Origin: Facilibium subflavum
Lineage (GTDB): Bacteria > Pseudomonadota > Gammaproteobacteria > Francisellales > Francisellaceae
Assembly (NCBI RefSeq): GCF_003574485.1
Contig: NZ_QLIT01000031.1
Span: 1-64,000 of the forward strand
Length of the DNA stretch: 64,000 nt
Reading direction: 5' to 3'
A model generated the notes under the pieces. The model had not been told where the DNA came from. It worked only from the letters and a program-made list of their open reading frames with translations, and searched no databases. Position numbers and translations under genes: made by a program. Shown here one piece after another: positions 1-8,046 of the stretch (its first letter is position 1; each line of letters begins with the position of its first letter).

Positions 1-88
1 ATGGAAAAGGTACTAGTTAGAAAGGTGATATGAAAATCAGGGTTGCCATATACCTTGGCTTATGCACTTAAATATATGGCGTTGGCTT

Positions 89-1750
89 TTATTTATTTAG
101 CTTTTCTTTAATCAAGTCACCGATAGTTGTTGGTGCCATTTGCTCAGCTTTATAGTTAGCTTTAGCAGACTTCTCGACATCTTCATCAAGTGCTTTGATT
201 GAAAGGTTAATGCTACGACGCTTAGTATCAATATTGGTTATGCGTGCTTCAATCTCCTGTCCATTTTTTAGGATATGACGCGCATCTTCAGTATGTTCAC
301 GAGCGATATCTGCAACACGAATAAAGCCTTCAACTTCTGGTGTTAACGCAACTGTTGCACCATTTTGTTGAACATTGGTAATCACACCTTTTACTTTAGC
401 GCCTTTTTCATTAGCAGCAGTAAATTGTGTGAATGGGTCTTCAGATAACTGTTTTATGCCAAGCGCGATACGTTCACGCTCAATGTCAACAGATAGCATA
501 ACCGCTTCAACATCTTCGCCTTTCTTGAACTGTTTAACCACTTCTTCAGGCTTATTCCAGGCAGCATCAGAAATATGAACAAGACCATCGATATTGCCTT
601 CAAGACCAATAAAGATACCAAAGTCAGTGATAGAACGGATCTTACCAGTTACTTTGTCACCTGGTTGGTGCTTATCAGCAAATGCTTTCCATGGGTTGAT
701 CTGACATTGCTTCATACCAAGAGAAATTCGATGACGCGCTGCATCAACTTCTAATACCATGACTTCAACTTCTTGGCCAAGTGTAACGATCTTGTGCGGG
801 TTGGCATTTTTGTTTGTCCAATCCATCTCTGAAGTATGTACAAGGCCTTCAATACCTTCTTTAAGCTTAACAAAGCAGCCATAGTCTGTGATGTTTGTGA
901 CAGTGCCCATAAGCTTGGTGCCAACAGCCAACTCTTCAGCAACGTTTGCCCAAGGATCTTCACCAAGCTGTTTAATGCCTAATGAAATACGGCCTTTGTC
1001 ATTGTCAAATTTAATAATTTTCACATCGATTTCATCACCTAAAGCAAGCATGTCACTTGGGTGTTTGATGCGGCTCCAAGACATATCTGTGATATGAAGA
1101 AGGCCGTCAACGCCACCAAGATCAATAAATGCACCAAAGTCAGTGATGTTTTTAACAACACCCTTAACAACAGCGCCTTCACTTAACTTCTCAAATAATG
1201 CGTCACGATCTTCTTGCGTTTCAGCTTCGATGACTGCGCGGCGTGAAACAACAATATTGTTGCGTTTTGCATCAAGCTTAACGATTTTAAGATCAATATC
1301 TTTATCTTCTAAGTGTGATACATCACGTAGTGGGCGAACATCAACCAGTGAGCCTGGTAAGAATGCACGCAAGCCTTTGACTTCAACGGTGTAACCACCA
1401 CGAACATGATTTGTGATACGTCCTAGTACAGTTTCTTGTGTTTCACATGCTTGCTCTAATGCGCTCCACGCTTCGATACGCTTGGCTTTATCACGTGAAA
1501 GTCTTGTTTCACCAAAACTGTTATCTAAGGCATCAAGAACTACATCAATTTCATCGCCAACAGCAACTTCAACTTCACCTTGATCGTTTTTAAACTGATC
1601 TAAAGGAACGATTGATTCAGATTTTAAACCTGCATCAACCCAGGCAAATTCTCTATCAATTGCAACAACAGTTGCTTTGATGATTTTGCCAACACGCATT
1701 TCAGTTTCTTGTAACGACGCTTCAAAGAGTTCTTTAAAATTTTCTGTCAT
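89..1750 (-). CDS. rpsA: 30S ribosomal protein S1
   Basis: RNA-binding ribosomal protein that helps the 30S subunit bind and unwind mRNA at initiation. About 553 residues, the usual length for gammaproteobacterial S1. Six S1-type OB folds can be followed, with recurring motifs such as [36 protein letters not shown] and [18 protein letters not shown]; the first two domains are more divergent, as in E. coli, where they bind the ribosome. The frame is open for 19 more codons upstream, but the chosen ATG gives the standard [13 protein letters not shown] start and has a GGA-type ribosome binding site just upstream. In many gammaproteobacteria ihfB follows; here the window ends first. A strong promoter lies about 100 bases upstream of this start. 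Confidence 0.97.
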   Translation of the reverse strand: MTENFKELFEASLQETEMRVGKIIKATVVAIDREFAWVDAGLKSESIVPLDQFKNDQGEVEVAVGDEIDVVLDALDNSFGETRLSRDKAKRIEAWSALEQACETQETVLGRITNHVRGGYTVEVKGLRAFLPGSLVDVRPLRDVSHLEDKDIDLKIVKLDAKRNNIVVSRRAVIEAETQEDRDALFEKLSEGAVVKGVVKNITDFGAFIDLGGVDGLLHITDMSWSRIKHPSDMLALGDEIDVKIIKFDNDKGRISLGIKQLGEDPWANVAEELAVGTKLMGTVTNITDYGCFVKLKEGIEGLVHTSEMDWTNKNANPHKIVTLGQEVEVMVLEVDAARHRISLGMKQCQINPWKAFADKHQPGDKVTGKIRSITDFGIFIGLEGNIDGLVHISDAAWNKPEEVVKQFKKGEDVEAVMLSVDIERERIALGIKQLSEDPFTQFTAANEKGAKVKGVITNVQQNGATVALTPEVEGFIRVADIAREHTEDARHILKNGQEIEARITNIDTKRRSINLSIKALDEDVEKSAKANYKAEQMAPTTIGDLIKEKLNK

Positions 1751-1848
1751 GTTTTTTTCCAAATTATCTAAATTCCCAGTGTCTGGTTGTACATCAAATT
1801 GAATCACTCACTGGAATGTAATTCAATCCGGCCTAAAAGGTGCCAGCT

Positions 1849-1877
1849 ATTCTAACTGAAAAAGCAATTTTTTTCAA
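1849..1877 (-). promoter_or_regulatory. sigma70 promoter of rpsA
   Basis: Read on the minus strand there is TTGAAA, a 17-base spacer and TAGAAT, close to the sigma70 consensus at ideal spacing. It lies in the gap between rpsA and the exopolysaccharide locus and points into rpsA, leaving a leader of roughly 90 bases before the chosen ATG. S1 represses its own translation through the leader in E. coli; whether that holds here cannot be judged from the sequence. Confidence 0.7.
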
Positions 1878-1923
1878 ACAGATTGTATTTGTTTTGCACA
1901 TAATTTTATGAAAATGTGCTGGT

Positions 1924-2961
1924 TTAGCTTCGATCAATATCAATGAAAACAGGAAGACCATATATCTGATAGCCCTTGGGAATTTTTTCGGTTGGCTTGA
2001 CAATCAAAATGATTTTTCTATCTTGCGATTTGAATATATTTACCTGTGTATTATCAATGTGTGAGAAGGTTGGTGTCTGGGTGATTTCCCCGGCAAATTT
2101 TTTATTATCTGGGAAGTAAATAGTAACTTTTTTCTCAGCATAGACATAGGGCAAATATTTGGCATCAAGGTATGCTCTAATATGCAGATTATTTCTTGTT
2201 GATAGCATCATAAGGGCCTGCCCTTTCATAACAAATTCACCTTGCTTTGCATAAATCTGTTGGATGAAGGCTTTTTGTGGCCACTGGATGGTTAATTTTT
2301 CTAATTTTGTTTCCAGGGTTTTCAGCCTTACCTCAAGGGCTCTGATGTCTTGCAAATAACTATTTTCTGTATCACGTTTATAAGTACTTTGATTTTGAGC
2401 GATTAAGTTATCAATATTAATCAATGATTGTCTTGCTTCATGCAAATCATTATAAGCTTTTTGTAGATCTAAAATAGAAAGCATACCTCTATTGTGATAC
2501 TTTTGCAGACGTTGATAATAATCTCCGCTATCATCGACAAACTGCTGTGCTTTTTGCCTTAATTTTTTTAGATACGCTAACTGTTTTTTATTCTGAAATA
2601 AAGCTTTGGATTCTTTTAACTTGGATAGCTGTGTTTTTATCAGTTGAAATTCCTTTTCTAATGATGGCGAAGAAAGTATCACTAATGTTTGTTGTGGTGC
2701 AACAGTATCACCCAGTGAAACATACATGTTTTTGATATAAGCACTCTCTGGGGCTCTTATTGTGTAGACATCAAACTGAAGGACTCCTTTAGCGGTGATA
2801 AACCAGTGTGTGTTGATAAGCACCCAGGCTAAGTAAATCAATGGACTTAGTATAATAATAACAATAAAATACCAGCGCCATTTTGAAATGTTTTTCTTAT
2901 GCTGGTAATTGACATTATTGCTTTGCCTGCTTTTTTGTGGTTTTTTGAAATGCAATGACAT
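1924..2961 (-). CDS. HlyD/Alg44-like membrane fusion protein
   Basis: Periplasmic adaptor-type protein of 345 residues. A basic cytoplasmic tail is followed by one membrane segment at about residues 30-50, a first half of a biotinyl-lipoyl domain (about 65-100, with the typical APESAYIKNMYVSLGDTV), a long coiled coil (about 105-230) and the second lipoyl half plus a beta-barrel region (about 225-340). This is the HlyD/EmrA fold. Its gene lies 12 bases after a processive glycosyltransferase gene, an arrangement like alg8-alg44 of alginate synthesis, so it probably helps export a polysaccharide. Unlike Alg44, there is no room for a cytoplasmic PilZ c-di-GMP receptor domain before the membrane segment. 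A drug or protein export role is less likely because no ABC or RND partner is nearby. Confidence 0.8.
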   Translation of the reverse strand: MSLHFKKPQKSRQSNNVNYQHKKNISKWRWYFIVIIILSPLIYLAWVLINTHWFITAKGVLQFDVYTIRAPESAYIKNMYVSLGDTVAPQQTLVILSSPSLEKEFQLIKTQLSKLKESKALFQNKKQLAYLKKLRQKAQQFVDDSGDYYQRLQKYHNRGMLSILDLQKAYNDLHEARQSLINIDNLIAQNQSTYKRDTENSYLQDIRALEVRLKTLETKLEKLTIQWPQKAFIQQIYAKQGEFVMKGQALMMLSTRNNLHIRAYLDAKYLPYVYAEKKVTIYFPDNKKFAGEITQTPTFSHIDNTQVNIFKSQDRKIILIVKPTEKIPKGYQIYGLPVFIDIDRS

Positions 2962-2973
2962 CTGTAATAACCT

Positions 2974-4290
2974 TTATTTAACTTTTCTGTTTATCCAGCT
3001 TGGTGCCATGGTACTGTCTTTGTGTGATTTAATGAGTATCTCTGCTAAAAGCGCAATGCATGCAATAACTTTTACTATAGCCATATAAAATGGCATAAAA
3101 ACCAAAAGAGGGAAGTAACCCAGGTCACTTTTCTTACGCTCTGAGACAAATACAATAAAAATGGAATAAAGCAACGTGTTGATTACTAAGTAATATAAAT
3201 AGGTAAGTAAAAATACAACGGCTATAAAAGATAAATGATAGAAGAGCGCAAGATAGACAAAACTGAAAATAATTAAAAAAGGTAAGACCATATGCATAAT
3301 CAAACCAGACCATAATATAAAAATAAACGTAGGTAACCGAAGAAGACCAGGTGAAATTTTTTGTTTGTGGCGACTTATATAGATATAGTATAAATCGCCA
3401 TCCCAACGCAGACGTTGCTTAAATAATTTTTTGATTGTTGATGGAGCCTTTGTGTGTACGATGCCTTTTGCACAATGTTTAATTTTTAAATTTTTATGTT
3501 TTGCTAAATAGCCTTGTAATCTTATGGTAATATCTAGATCTTCGGCTGAACCATTATGCCAACCTGTTGTATGTTGTATAAAGCGTTTATTAAAACCCGC
3601 AAAAGCAGAAGAAATTAAGTTGATATAATTAAACTGGTTAAAACTTAAACGGGCAAGTTGAATACCTATTAAGTACTCAATTGCTTGAAAACGTGTCAGA
3701 AAATTTTCTTTTACATTGCTAACACGAAGAACACCGGTACTTGCAATAACATCTTTGTCTTGGAATACATTAACCATATGCTGCACCATGTCATTATCAC
3801 AAATACAATCGCCATCAAGTTTAATCACTAACTCACCTGTGCAAAATTTAATGCCTAGATTAATGGATGAGGCATGTCCTCCTCGTGTTTTTTTTTCAAT
3901 GACTTTTAATGTGCGTTTATCTGTGGTGGTAAAATTTTTTTGGCATTGTTGTGCGATAGCTTTGGTAGCAGGATTGGTATTTGCACCATCAAGCACAAGC
4001 ACAATTTCAACATGGCCTCGATAAAGTTGCTCTTTTAGTGTGTTGACCACAAAAATCAGCGCTTTTTCTTCGTTGTAACAGGCAACGATGCAGCTTACTT
4101 TGGGTTGATATAAAAGGGTTCTTTTCCTGCTAAAGGCCGATTTAAGTGCATAATTAAGCGCGCCTAGAATGATAATAATATATATGGGAAGCTCAATCAA
4201 TAATATGATAGGGAAGTAAAATAGCAAAAAGTCTTTTGGTGTCTGATAAGCGGTAATAATAAAATAGTAGGCATTGGTGATGATTTCCAT
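2974..4290 (-). CDS. processive family-2 glycosyltransferase, membrane-bound polysaccharide synthase
   Basis: 438-residue inner-membrane synthase. One or two membrane segments lie at about residues 10-45, then a GT-A domain with KVSCIVACYNEE, the substrate-binding VLDGA and KLDGD (DxD), the acceptor-site aspartate in SAEDLDITIRLQG, and the QRLRW (QxxRW) motif that marks processive synthases such as cellulose, hyaluronan and Alg8 enzymes. Several membrane helices follow from about residue 310. The start ATG overlaps the stop of the preceding 70-codon ORF as TAATG, so translation is probably coupled. With the HlyD-like gene directly downstream it forms a synthase/export pair. The sugar cannot be deduced. 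No PilZ domain is visible, so c-di-GMP control, if present, must act through another protein. Confidence 0.88.
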   Translation of the reverse strand: MEIITNAYYFIITAYQTPKDFLLFYFPIILLIELPIYIIIILGALNYALKSAFSRKRTLLYQPKVSCIVACYNEEKALIFVVNTLKEQLYRGHVEIVLVLDGANTNPATKAIAQQCQKNFTTTDKRTLKVIEKKTRGGHASSINLGIKFCTGELVIKLDGDCICDNDMVQHMVNVFQDKDVIASTGVLRVSNVKENFLTRFQAIEYLIGIQLARLSFNQFNYINLISSAFAGFNKRFIQHTTGWHNGSAEDLDITIRLQGYLAKHKNLKIKHCAKGIVHTKAPSTIKKLFKQRLRWDGDLYYIYISRHKQKISPGLLRLPTFIFILWSGLIMHMVLPFLIIFSFVYLALFYHLSFIAVVFLLTYLYYLVINTLLYSIFIVFVSERKKSDLGYFPLLVFMPFYMAIVKVIACIALLAEILIKSHKDSTMAPSWINRKVK

Positions 4291-4502
4291 TAGGTTGCCT
4301 CGCTCATAAATGTGGCTAATAGCTGTTGAGCATTGTCAAAGGGTATTAATTCTTTTGCAGTATAGCTTTTGACGGTGAATTCATGTGGTTTTGGCATGCT
4401 GTTTATTTCTTTGCTAATTAATTCTTCAACTGTTTTCATGCCTTGTATTGCCGTGTTTGGTAGCCATATCCAAATAAAATAAGTATGGATTCTTGTCAGC
4501 AT
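4290..4502 (-). CDS. small coupled ORF, unknown function
   Basis: 70-codon ORF between the zinc-ribbon gene (35-base gap) and the glycosyltransferase gene, whose start it overlaps as TAATG. That overlap is the main reason to believe it is translated. The product is soluble apart from a short hydrophobic N-terminus with several aromatic residues; an internal ATG at codon 22 would give a 49-residue protein starting MKTVEELISKEINSM. The ribosome binding site before the first ATG is weak. I do not recognise a family. It could be an accessory subunit of the synthase, or only a leader for translational coupling. Confidence 0.45.
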   Translation of the reverse strand: MLTRIHTYFIWIWLPNTAIQGMKTVEELISKEINSMPKPHEFTVKSYTAKELIPFDNAQQLLATFMSEAT

Positions 4503-4537
4503 GTCAGTTTTTCTTAGGATATCTCTGAGTTTCTTTG

Positions 4538-5632
4538 CTAAAAACTTTGTTGCCTGCGGTGTAATGCCTTGGGGGCTTTAATCATAATAAGTGAGAACTG
4601 ATAATCCTTATTACGATGATACATCTTTGCACTCCACTCAATGAAGGCATAGAAAAACTCAGGCTTTAGATAATTGATTTCGTCAAATACCTGTAAACTA
4701 TAATCTGTATCATATTGAATATACCGTTTGCCTGTTTCTGTGAGCTTATAGTTGTAGATACTTTGTTTTGCCAGTTCATGTGTTTGATGCTTATGGCCAC
4801 ACAGCATGCAAGCCGCAACAGCTTCGGTTTCAGAAAACTTATGTTGACATTCCTGACATAAATAGCTTTCAAGTGGGCGATCATACTCAATACCAAACTG
4901 TTTAAGTTTGCTATGGCATTGCGGACATCGTAATTGATTATTAAGCATGAACTTTTTTTCAAGATCAGTGTTCCCGCAGTGAAAGCAGTGGATAAATTCA
5001 ACTGTTTCAATATGAAAGCTTTTGCATTTCGGGCAATGTTCTGAAAATTCAAGGTGAGCTGCATAACACTGGTTGCAACAAAAAAAAGCAGCAATATGTT
5101 TATCCCTTTGGATAATTTTATTATGCCTTATCTCATCAAGCCACAAAGATATATTGCTATTATCCTGGTTAAATAGTTCAATGACGGGATAATAATAAAG
5201 ATAAGCATTATGCCAATCTTTGCTGACATCCATATTTTTATAGGCTGCCCGTGTATAAAAATAAGCAAAACACCTTGCCTGCCAGCTGGCTTGTATGTTT
5301 GTGATCTGTGCTTTTTTTTCGTTAATCGTGCGACAAAATTTTAGTAATGTATCTATGTTGTCATAAATACCATCATATAAATATTCAAACTTATCTTGTG
5401 CTGTAAAAACAGGCATCAGGAAAATATCTTTATCTTCACTACTTCTGACACACTGGAGTTGTTGTACTACTTGTTGTTGTGCATCTAATGTAAGAATCAT
5501 GATGTCGATATCATGCAGATTTAAATCCTGAAGACTTTCGCTTGTAAAATAGGACACTGAGTGATTGCTGCCTTTTTCAAGTTCTAGATAATCATCATTT
5601 TGTATGACTGCAATGTGATAATGATCCGTCAT
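4538..5632 (-). CDS. three-zinc-ribbon (TackOD1-like) protein
   Basis: 364-residue soluble protein. Residues 1-100 look like a divergent receiver or other alpha/beta domain (IAVIQNDD, then DIDIMILTLDA). From about 110 to 290 there is a domain with six Cys-x-x-Cys knuckles forming three consecutive zinc ribbons: C186/C189 with C200/C203, C216/C219 with C236/C239, and C259/C262 with C275/C278. This pattern fits TackOD1 (thaumarchaeal output domain 1), a predicted signalling output module also found in bacteria. It lies upstream of the synthase/HlyD pair on the same strand and diverges from a degenerate GGDEF gene, so I infer a regulatory or scaffolding role in exopolysaccharide production. The domain name rests on the Cys pattern, not on a search. 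Confidence 0.65.
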   Translation of the reverse strand: MTDHYHIAVIQNDDYLELEKGSNHSVSYFTSESLQDLNLHDIDIMILTLDAQQQVVQQLQCVRSSEDKDIFLMPVFTAQDKFEYLYDGIYDNIDTLLKFCRTINEKKAQITNIQASWQARCFAYFYTRAAYKNMDVSKDWHNAYLYYYPVIELFNQDNSNISLWLDEIRHNKIIQRDKHIAAFFCCNQCYAAHLEFSEHCPKCKSFHIETVEFIHCFHCGNTDLEKKFMLNNQLRCPQCHSKLKQFGIEYDRPLESYLCQECQHKFSETEAVAACMLCGHKHQTHELAKQSIYNYKLTETGKRYIQYDTDYSLQVFDEINYLKPEFFYAFIEWSAKMYHRNKDYQFSLIMIKAPKALHRRQQSF

Positions 5633-5812
5633 AAATCCCGTTCATGGCATATCCTAACTTTAAAACTAAGTATAGGCGCTCATTTAAAGTCTGTCGATAA
5701 ATGTGATTTTATTTTATACCAAGATTCAATAATGATTTGGCTAAATTGGATTATACTGTTAAATAAAGCTTTTTGTGAAACCGTCACATGAAAAAGTATA
5801 AAAGGTATCGAT

Positions 5813-6280
5813 ATGATTATTTGTGAAACTCAAAATGAGTTTATCAAAGCATCCAAATGCGCCTTAAGTTTAACAAAGCGTCTGGGAAGTCATTTTGCTA
5901 TTGCAGCTTTATATCCGCATGGGACGAAGAATAGTAATATTTGTAAGGTAGGTTCGCCTGCTTTAATCGGCATTAAAGACATCCTCTATAAACACTTACG
6001 AGAAATGGATCTGTTATATTGTCATCAAGGGTTTTTATATATTGCCTTGATTCATTTGATGGATAGTAGCGATTTAAGAGAGATTCTTGATCGGTTATTA
6101 GAGCAGTTATCAGATCAGATGATACCAGATAGCTTGGAGACAATGGTTATGAGCATTGGCGTTAGCAGCTACCCTGAGATATCAGATACCATACCAACGC
6201 TCATGAAAACAGCATCACAAGCGGCAAAGGCCGCGTATGCATCATCGCCGACATATCATTGTATTCATTATTATGAGTAA
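5813..6280 (+). CDS. degenerate GGDEF-domain protein
   Basis: 155-residue protein covering roughly a single GGDEF-like fold. The late strand motif is visible (MSIGVSSYPE, matching the usual SIGIA-YP), followed by the AAKAAY helix that in active enzymes reads ADxALYxAK. The signature loop is replaced by CHQGFLYIALIHL, so there is no GG(D/E)EF, and the early nucleotide-binding motifs are also lost. It therefore should not make c-di-GMP and may bind a nucleotide or a partner. AAGG lies 7 bases before the ATG. It is transcribed away from the zinc-ribbon gene from a shared 180-base gap, which ties it to the exopolysaccharide locus. Confidence 0.65.
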   Translation: MIICETQNEFIKASKCALSLTKRLGSHFAIAALYPHGTKNSNICKVGSPALIGIKDILYKHLREMDLLYCHQGFLYIALIHLMDSSDLREILDRLLEQLSDQMIPDSLETMVMSIGVSSYPEISDTIPTLMKTASQAAKAAYASSPTYHCIHYYE

Positions 6281-6296
6281 TGAAGTTCTTGTATGT

Positions 6297-8030
6297 TTAT
6301 CGTTTAATCTGCTTTTGATAGTAATTTTCAAATTCAGATGCAATTAATGGCTTTGCATAATAATAGCCTTGTGCTTCATGGCAGCCATGTTTTTGTAGGA
6401 ATAACAGTTGTTCTTTATTCTCGATACCTTCTGCAATAATACGGAATTTTAATGACGTGGCTAATGCAATAATTGCTTTTATGATGGCATCATCATCAGA
6501 TGATTTATGGATATGTTGAATAAAGGATTGATCAATTTTTAGTATCTGAATAGGCAGAAGTTTTAACCTTGAAATGCATGAATAGCCTGTGCCAAAGTCA
6601 TCAATTGAGCAGCGAACACCTAGTTGATGTAGATTTTGTAACATTGCATCTAGTTTTTCAACATCGCTGGAAAACACTGATTCAGTCAATTCAATCTCAA
6701 TATCATGCAGGTTGATATTATATTGATCTGCTAACGACTGTAGATCATGGTGAAATTGCATATCGAATAATTGGTGCACAGATAAATTGAATGAAAAATG
6801 TAAAAAAAGTTTACCAAACTTCTTTTGCCATTTTGCAATCTGGTCAAAGGCCTCATTAATTATCTGGCAGCCTAGTGTATAAATATGTCCAGATGTTTCT
6901 GCTATATTAATAAACTCAACAGGTGAAATATTTCCAAGTTTGGGGTGGTGCCATCGTGCAAGGATCTCTGCGCCTGTTATCTTGTTTGTTTGTAGATCAT
7001 GACGCGGTTGATAGCTTATAGAAATCTCTTTGTTCTGAATGGCCTGGGGTAGATCACGTTCGATGCGTAATTGTCGCTGATAAATTTTATTTAATGGGCC
7101 ACTGAAGTGAATGAAACAGTTTCTCCCTTGCTCTTTTGCTTTATAAAGGGCGATATCTGCTGCTTTGAAAATACCTTCTGTGCTGCGACCTGCATGTGGA
7201 TAAAAAGCAATACCAATGCTTGTGGTTATTTTAAATGGATGTTTATTAATAACAAAAGATTTTGCAAAACTGTGAAGAAGATTTTTGGCGACGGTATTTA
7301 CATCATTAACGTTTTGAATTTGCGGGAGCAAGATAGTATATTCATCGCCACCGATACGGGCAACGTGATCTGATTGACGTACACAAGCCATTAAGCGTTT
7401 TGCAACGGCTATAAGTAATTTATCTCCTGTATCATGCCCATGTAAATCATTCACAGCCTTAAAGTTATCCAGATCCAGTAGTAAAAGTGCAAACTGGTGA
7501 TTATGACGCTGATGCATGGCTAAAAGTTTATTAAAGAATAAATTAAACTGATTACGATTAGGCAAGCCTGTTAGTGGATCTGTGCTGGCAATTTGATTGA
7601 GTTTGCTAATGGTCTCTTTAAGTTTGGCTTTACTTTCATAAAGTTGAATGAAAATATTGGTTTTTGCAATTAAGATGCTCGGCTCAATTGGTTTCATTAA
7701 GTAATCTACGCCACCAGATTGATAGCCTTCTAGGATATTTTTTTGTTGATAGGATATGGCAGTGACAAATATGATAGGTATATTGTGGCTTGATTGGTTT
7801 TGTTTAAGGCATTTAGCAACCTCATAACCATCCATTTCCGGCATTTGGACATCCAGGAAAATCAAGGCAAAATCATGTCTTAAGACAAGCTTTAAAGCTT
7901 CTTTTCCATCGCTGGCAAGATAGATGTTAGCATGAACTGATTTCAGTACACTTTCCATGGCATACAAGTTTTTTTCATTATCATCCACAATAAGAATTTT
8001 TGCCTTGGGGATGTCTTTATTATCTTGCAT
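6297..8030 (-). CDS. response regulator with GGDEF and EAL domains
   Basis: 577 residues. The receiver domain (about 10-125) has the acidic pair in ILIVDD, phospho-acceptor D60 in LDVQMPEMDG and K113 in MKP. The GGDEF domain (about 145-310) has GGDEY at 227-231, a tolerated variant, and an inhibitory-site RQSD at 218-221. The EAL domain (about 325-575) keeps EILARW, ELTES, DDFGTG, the KID lysine and AEGIE, so phosphodiesterase activity is likely. The frame is open 26 codons further, but the ATG used here has GGAA 8 bases upstream and removes a 62-base overlap with the kinase gene, which ends 16 bases before it. That hybrid kinase is its probable phosphodonor. Net synthesis versus breakdown of c-di-GMP cannot be told. 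Confidence 0.9.
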   Translation of the reverse strand: MQDNKDIPKAKILIVDDNEKNLYAMESVLKSVHANIYLASDGKEALKLVLRHDFALIFLDVQMPEMDGYEVAKCLKQNQSSHNIPIIFVTAISYQQKNILEGYQSGGVDYLMKPIEPSILIAKTNIFIQLYESKAKLKETISKLNQIASTDPLTGLPNRNQFNLFFNKLLAMHQRHNHQFALLLLDLDNFKAVNDLHGHDTGDKLLIAVAKRLMACVRQSDHVARIGGDEYTILLPQIQNVNDVNTVAKNLLHSFAKSFVINKHPFKITTSIGIAFYPHAGRSTEGIFKAADIALYKAKEQGRNCFIHFSGPLNKIYQRQLRIERDLPQAIQNKEISISYQPRHDLQTNKITGAEILARWHHPKLGNISPVEFINIAETSGHIYTLGCQIINEAFDQIAKWQKKFGKLFLHFSFNLSVHQLFDMQFHHDLQSLADQYNINLHDIEIELTESVFSSDVEKLDAMLQNLHQLGVRCSIDDFGTGYSCISRLKLLPIQILKIDQSFIQHIHKSSDDDAIIKAIIALATSLKFRIIAEGIENKEQLLFLQKHGCHEAQGYYYAKPLIASEFENYYQKQIKR

Positions 8031-8046
8031 TATGTAGGTTCCATAT

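Noticed and set aside
1924-2961. PilZ domain in the HlyD/Alg44-like protein
   Set aside because: Only about 27 residues precede the membrane segment and no RxxxR or DxSxxG motif is present.
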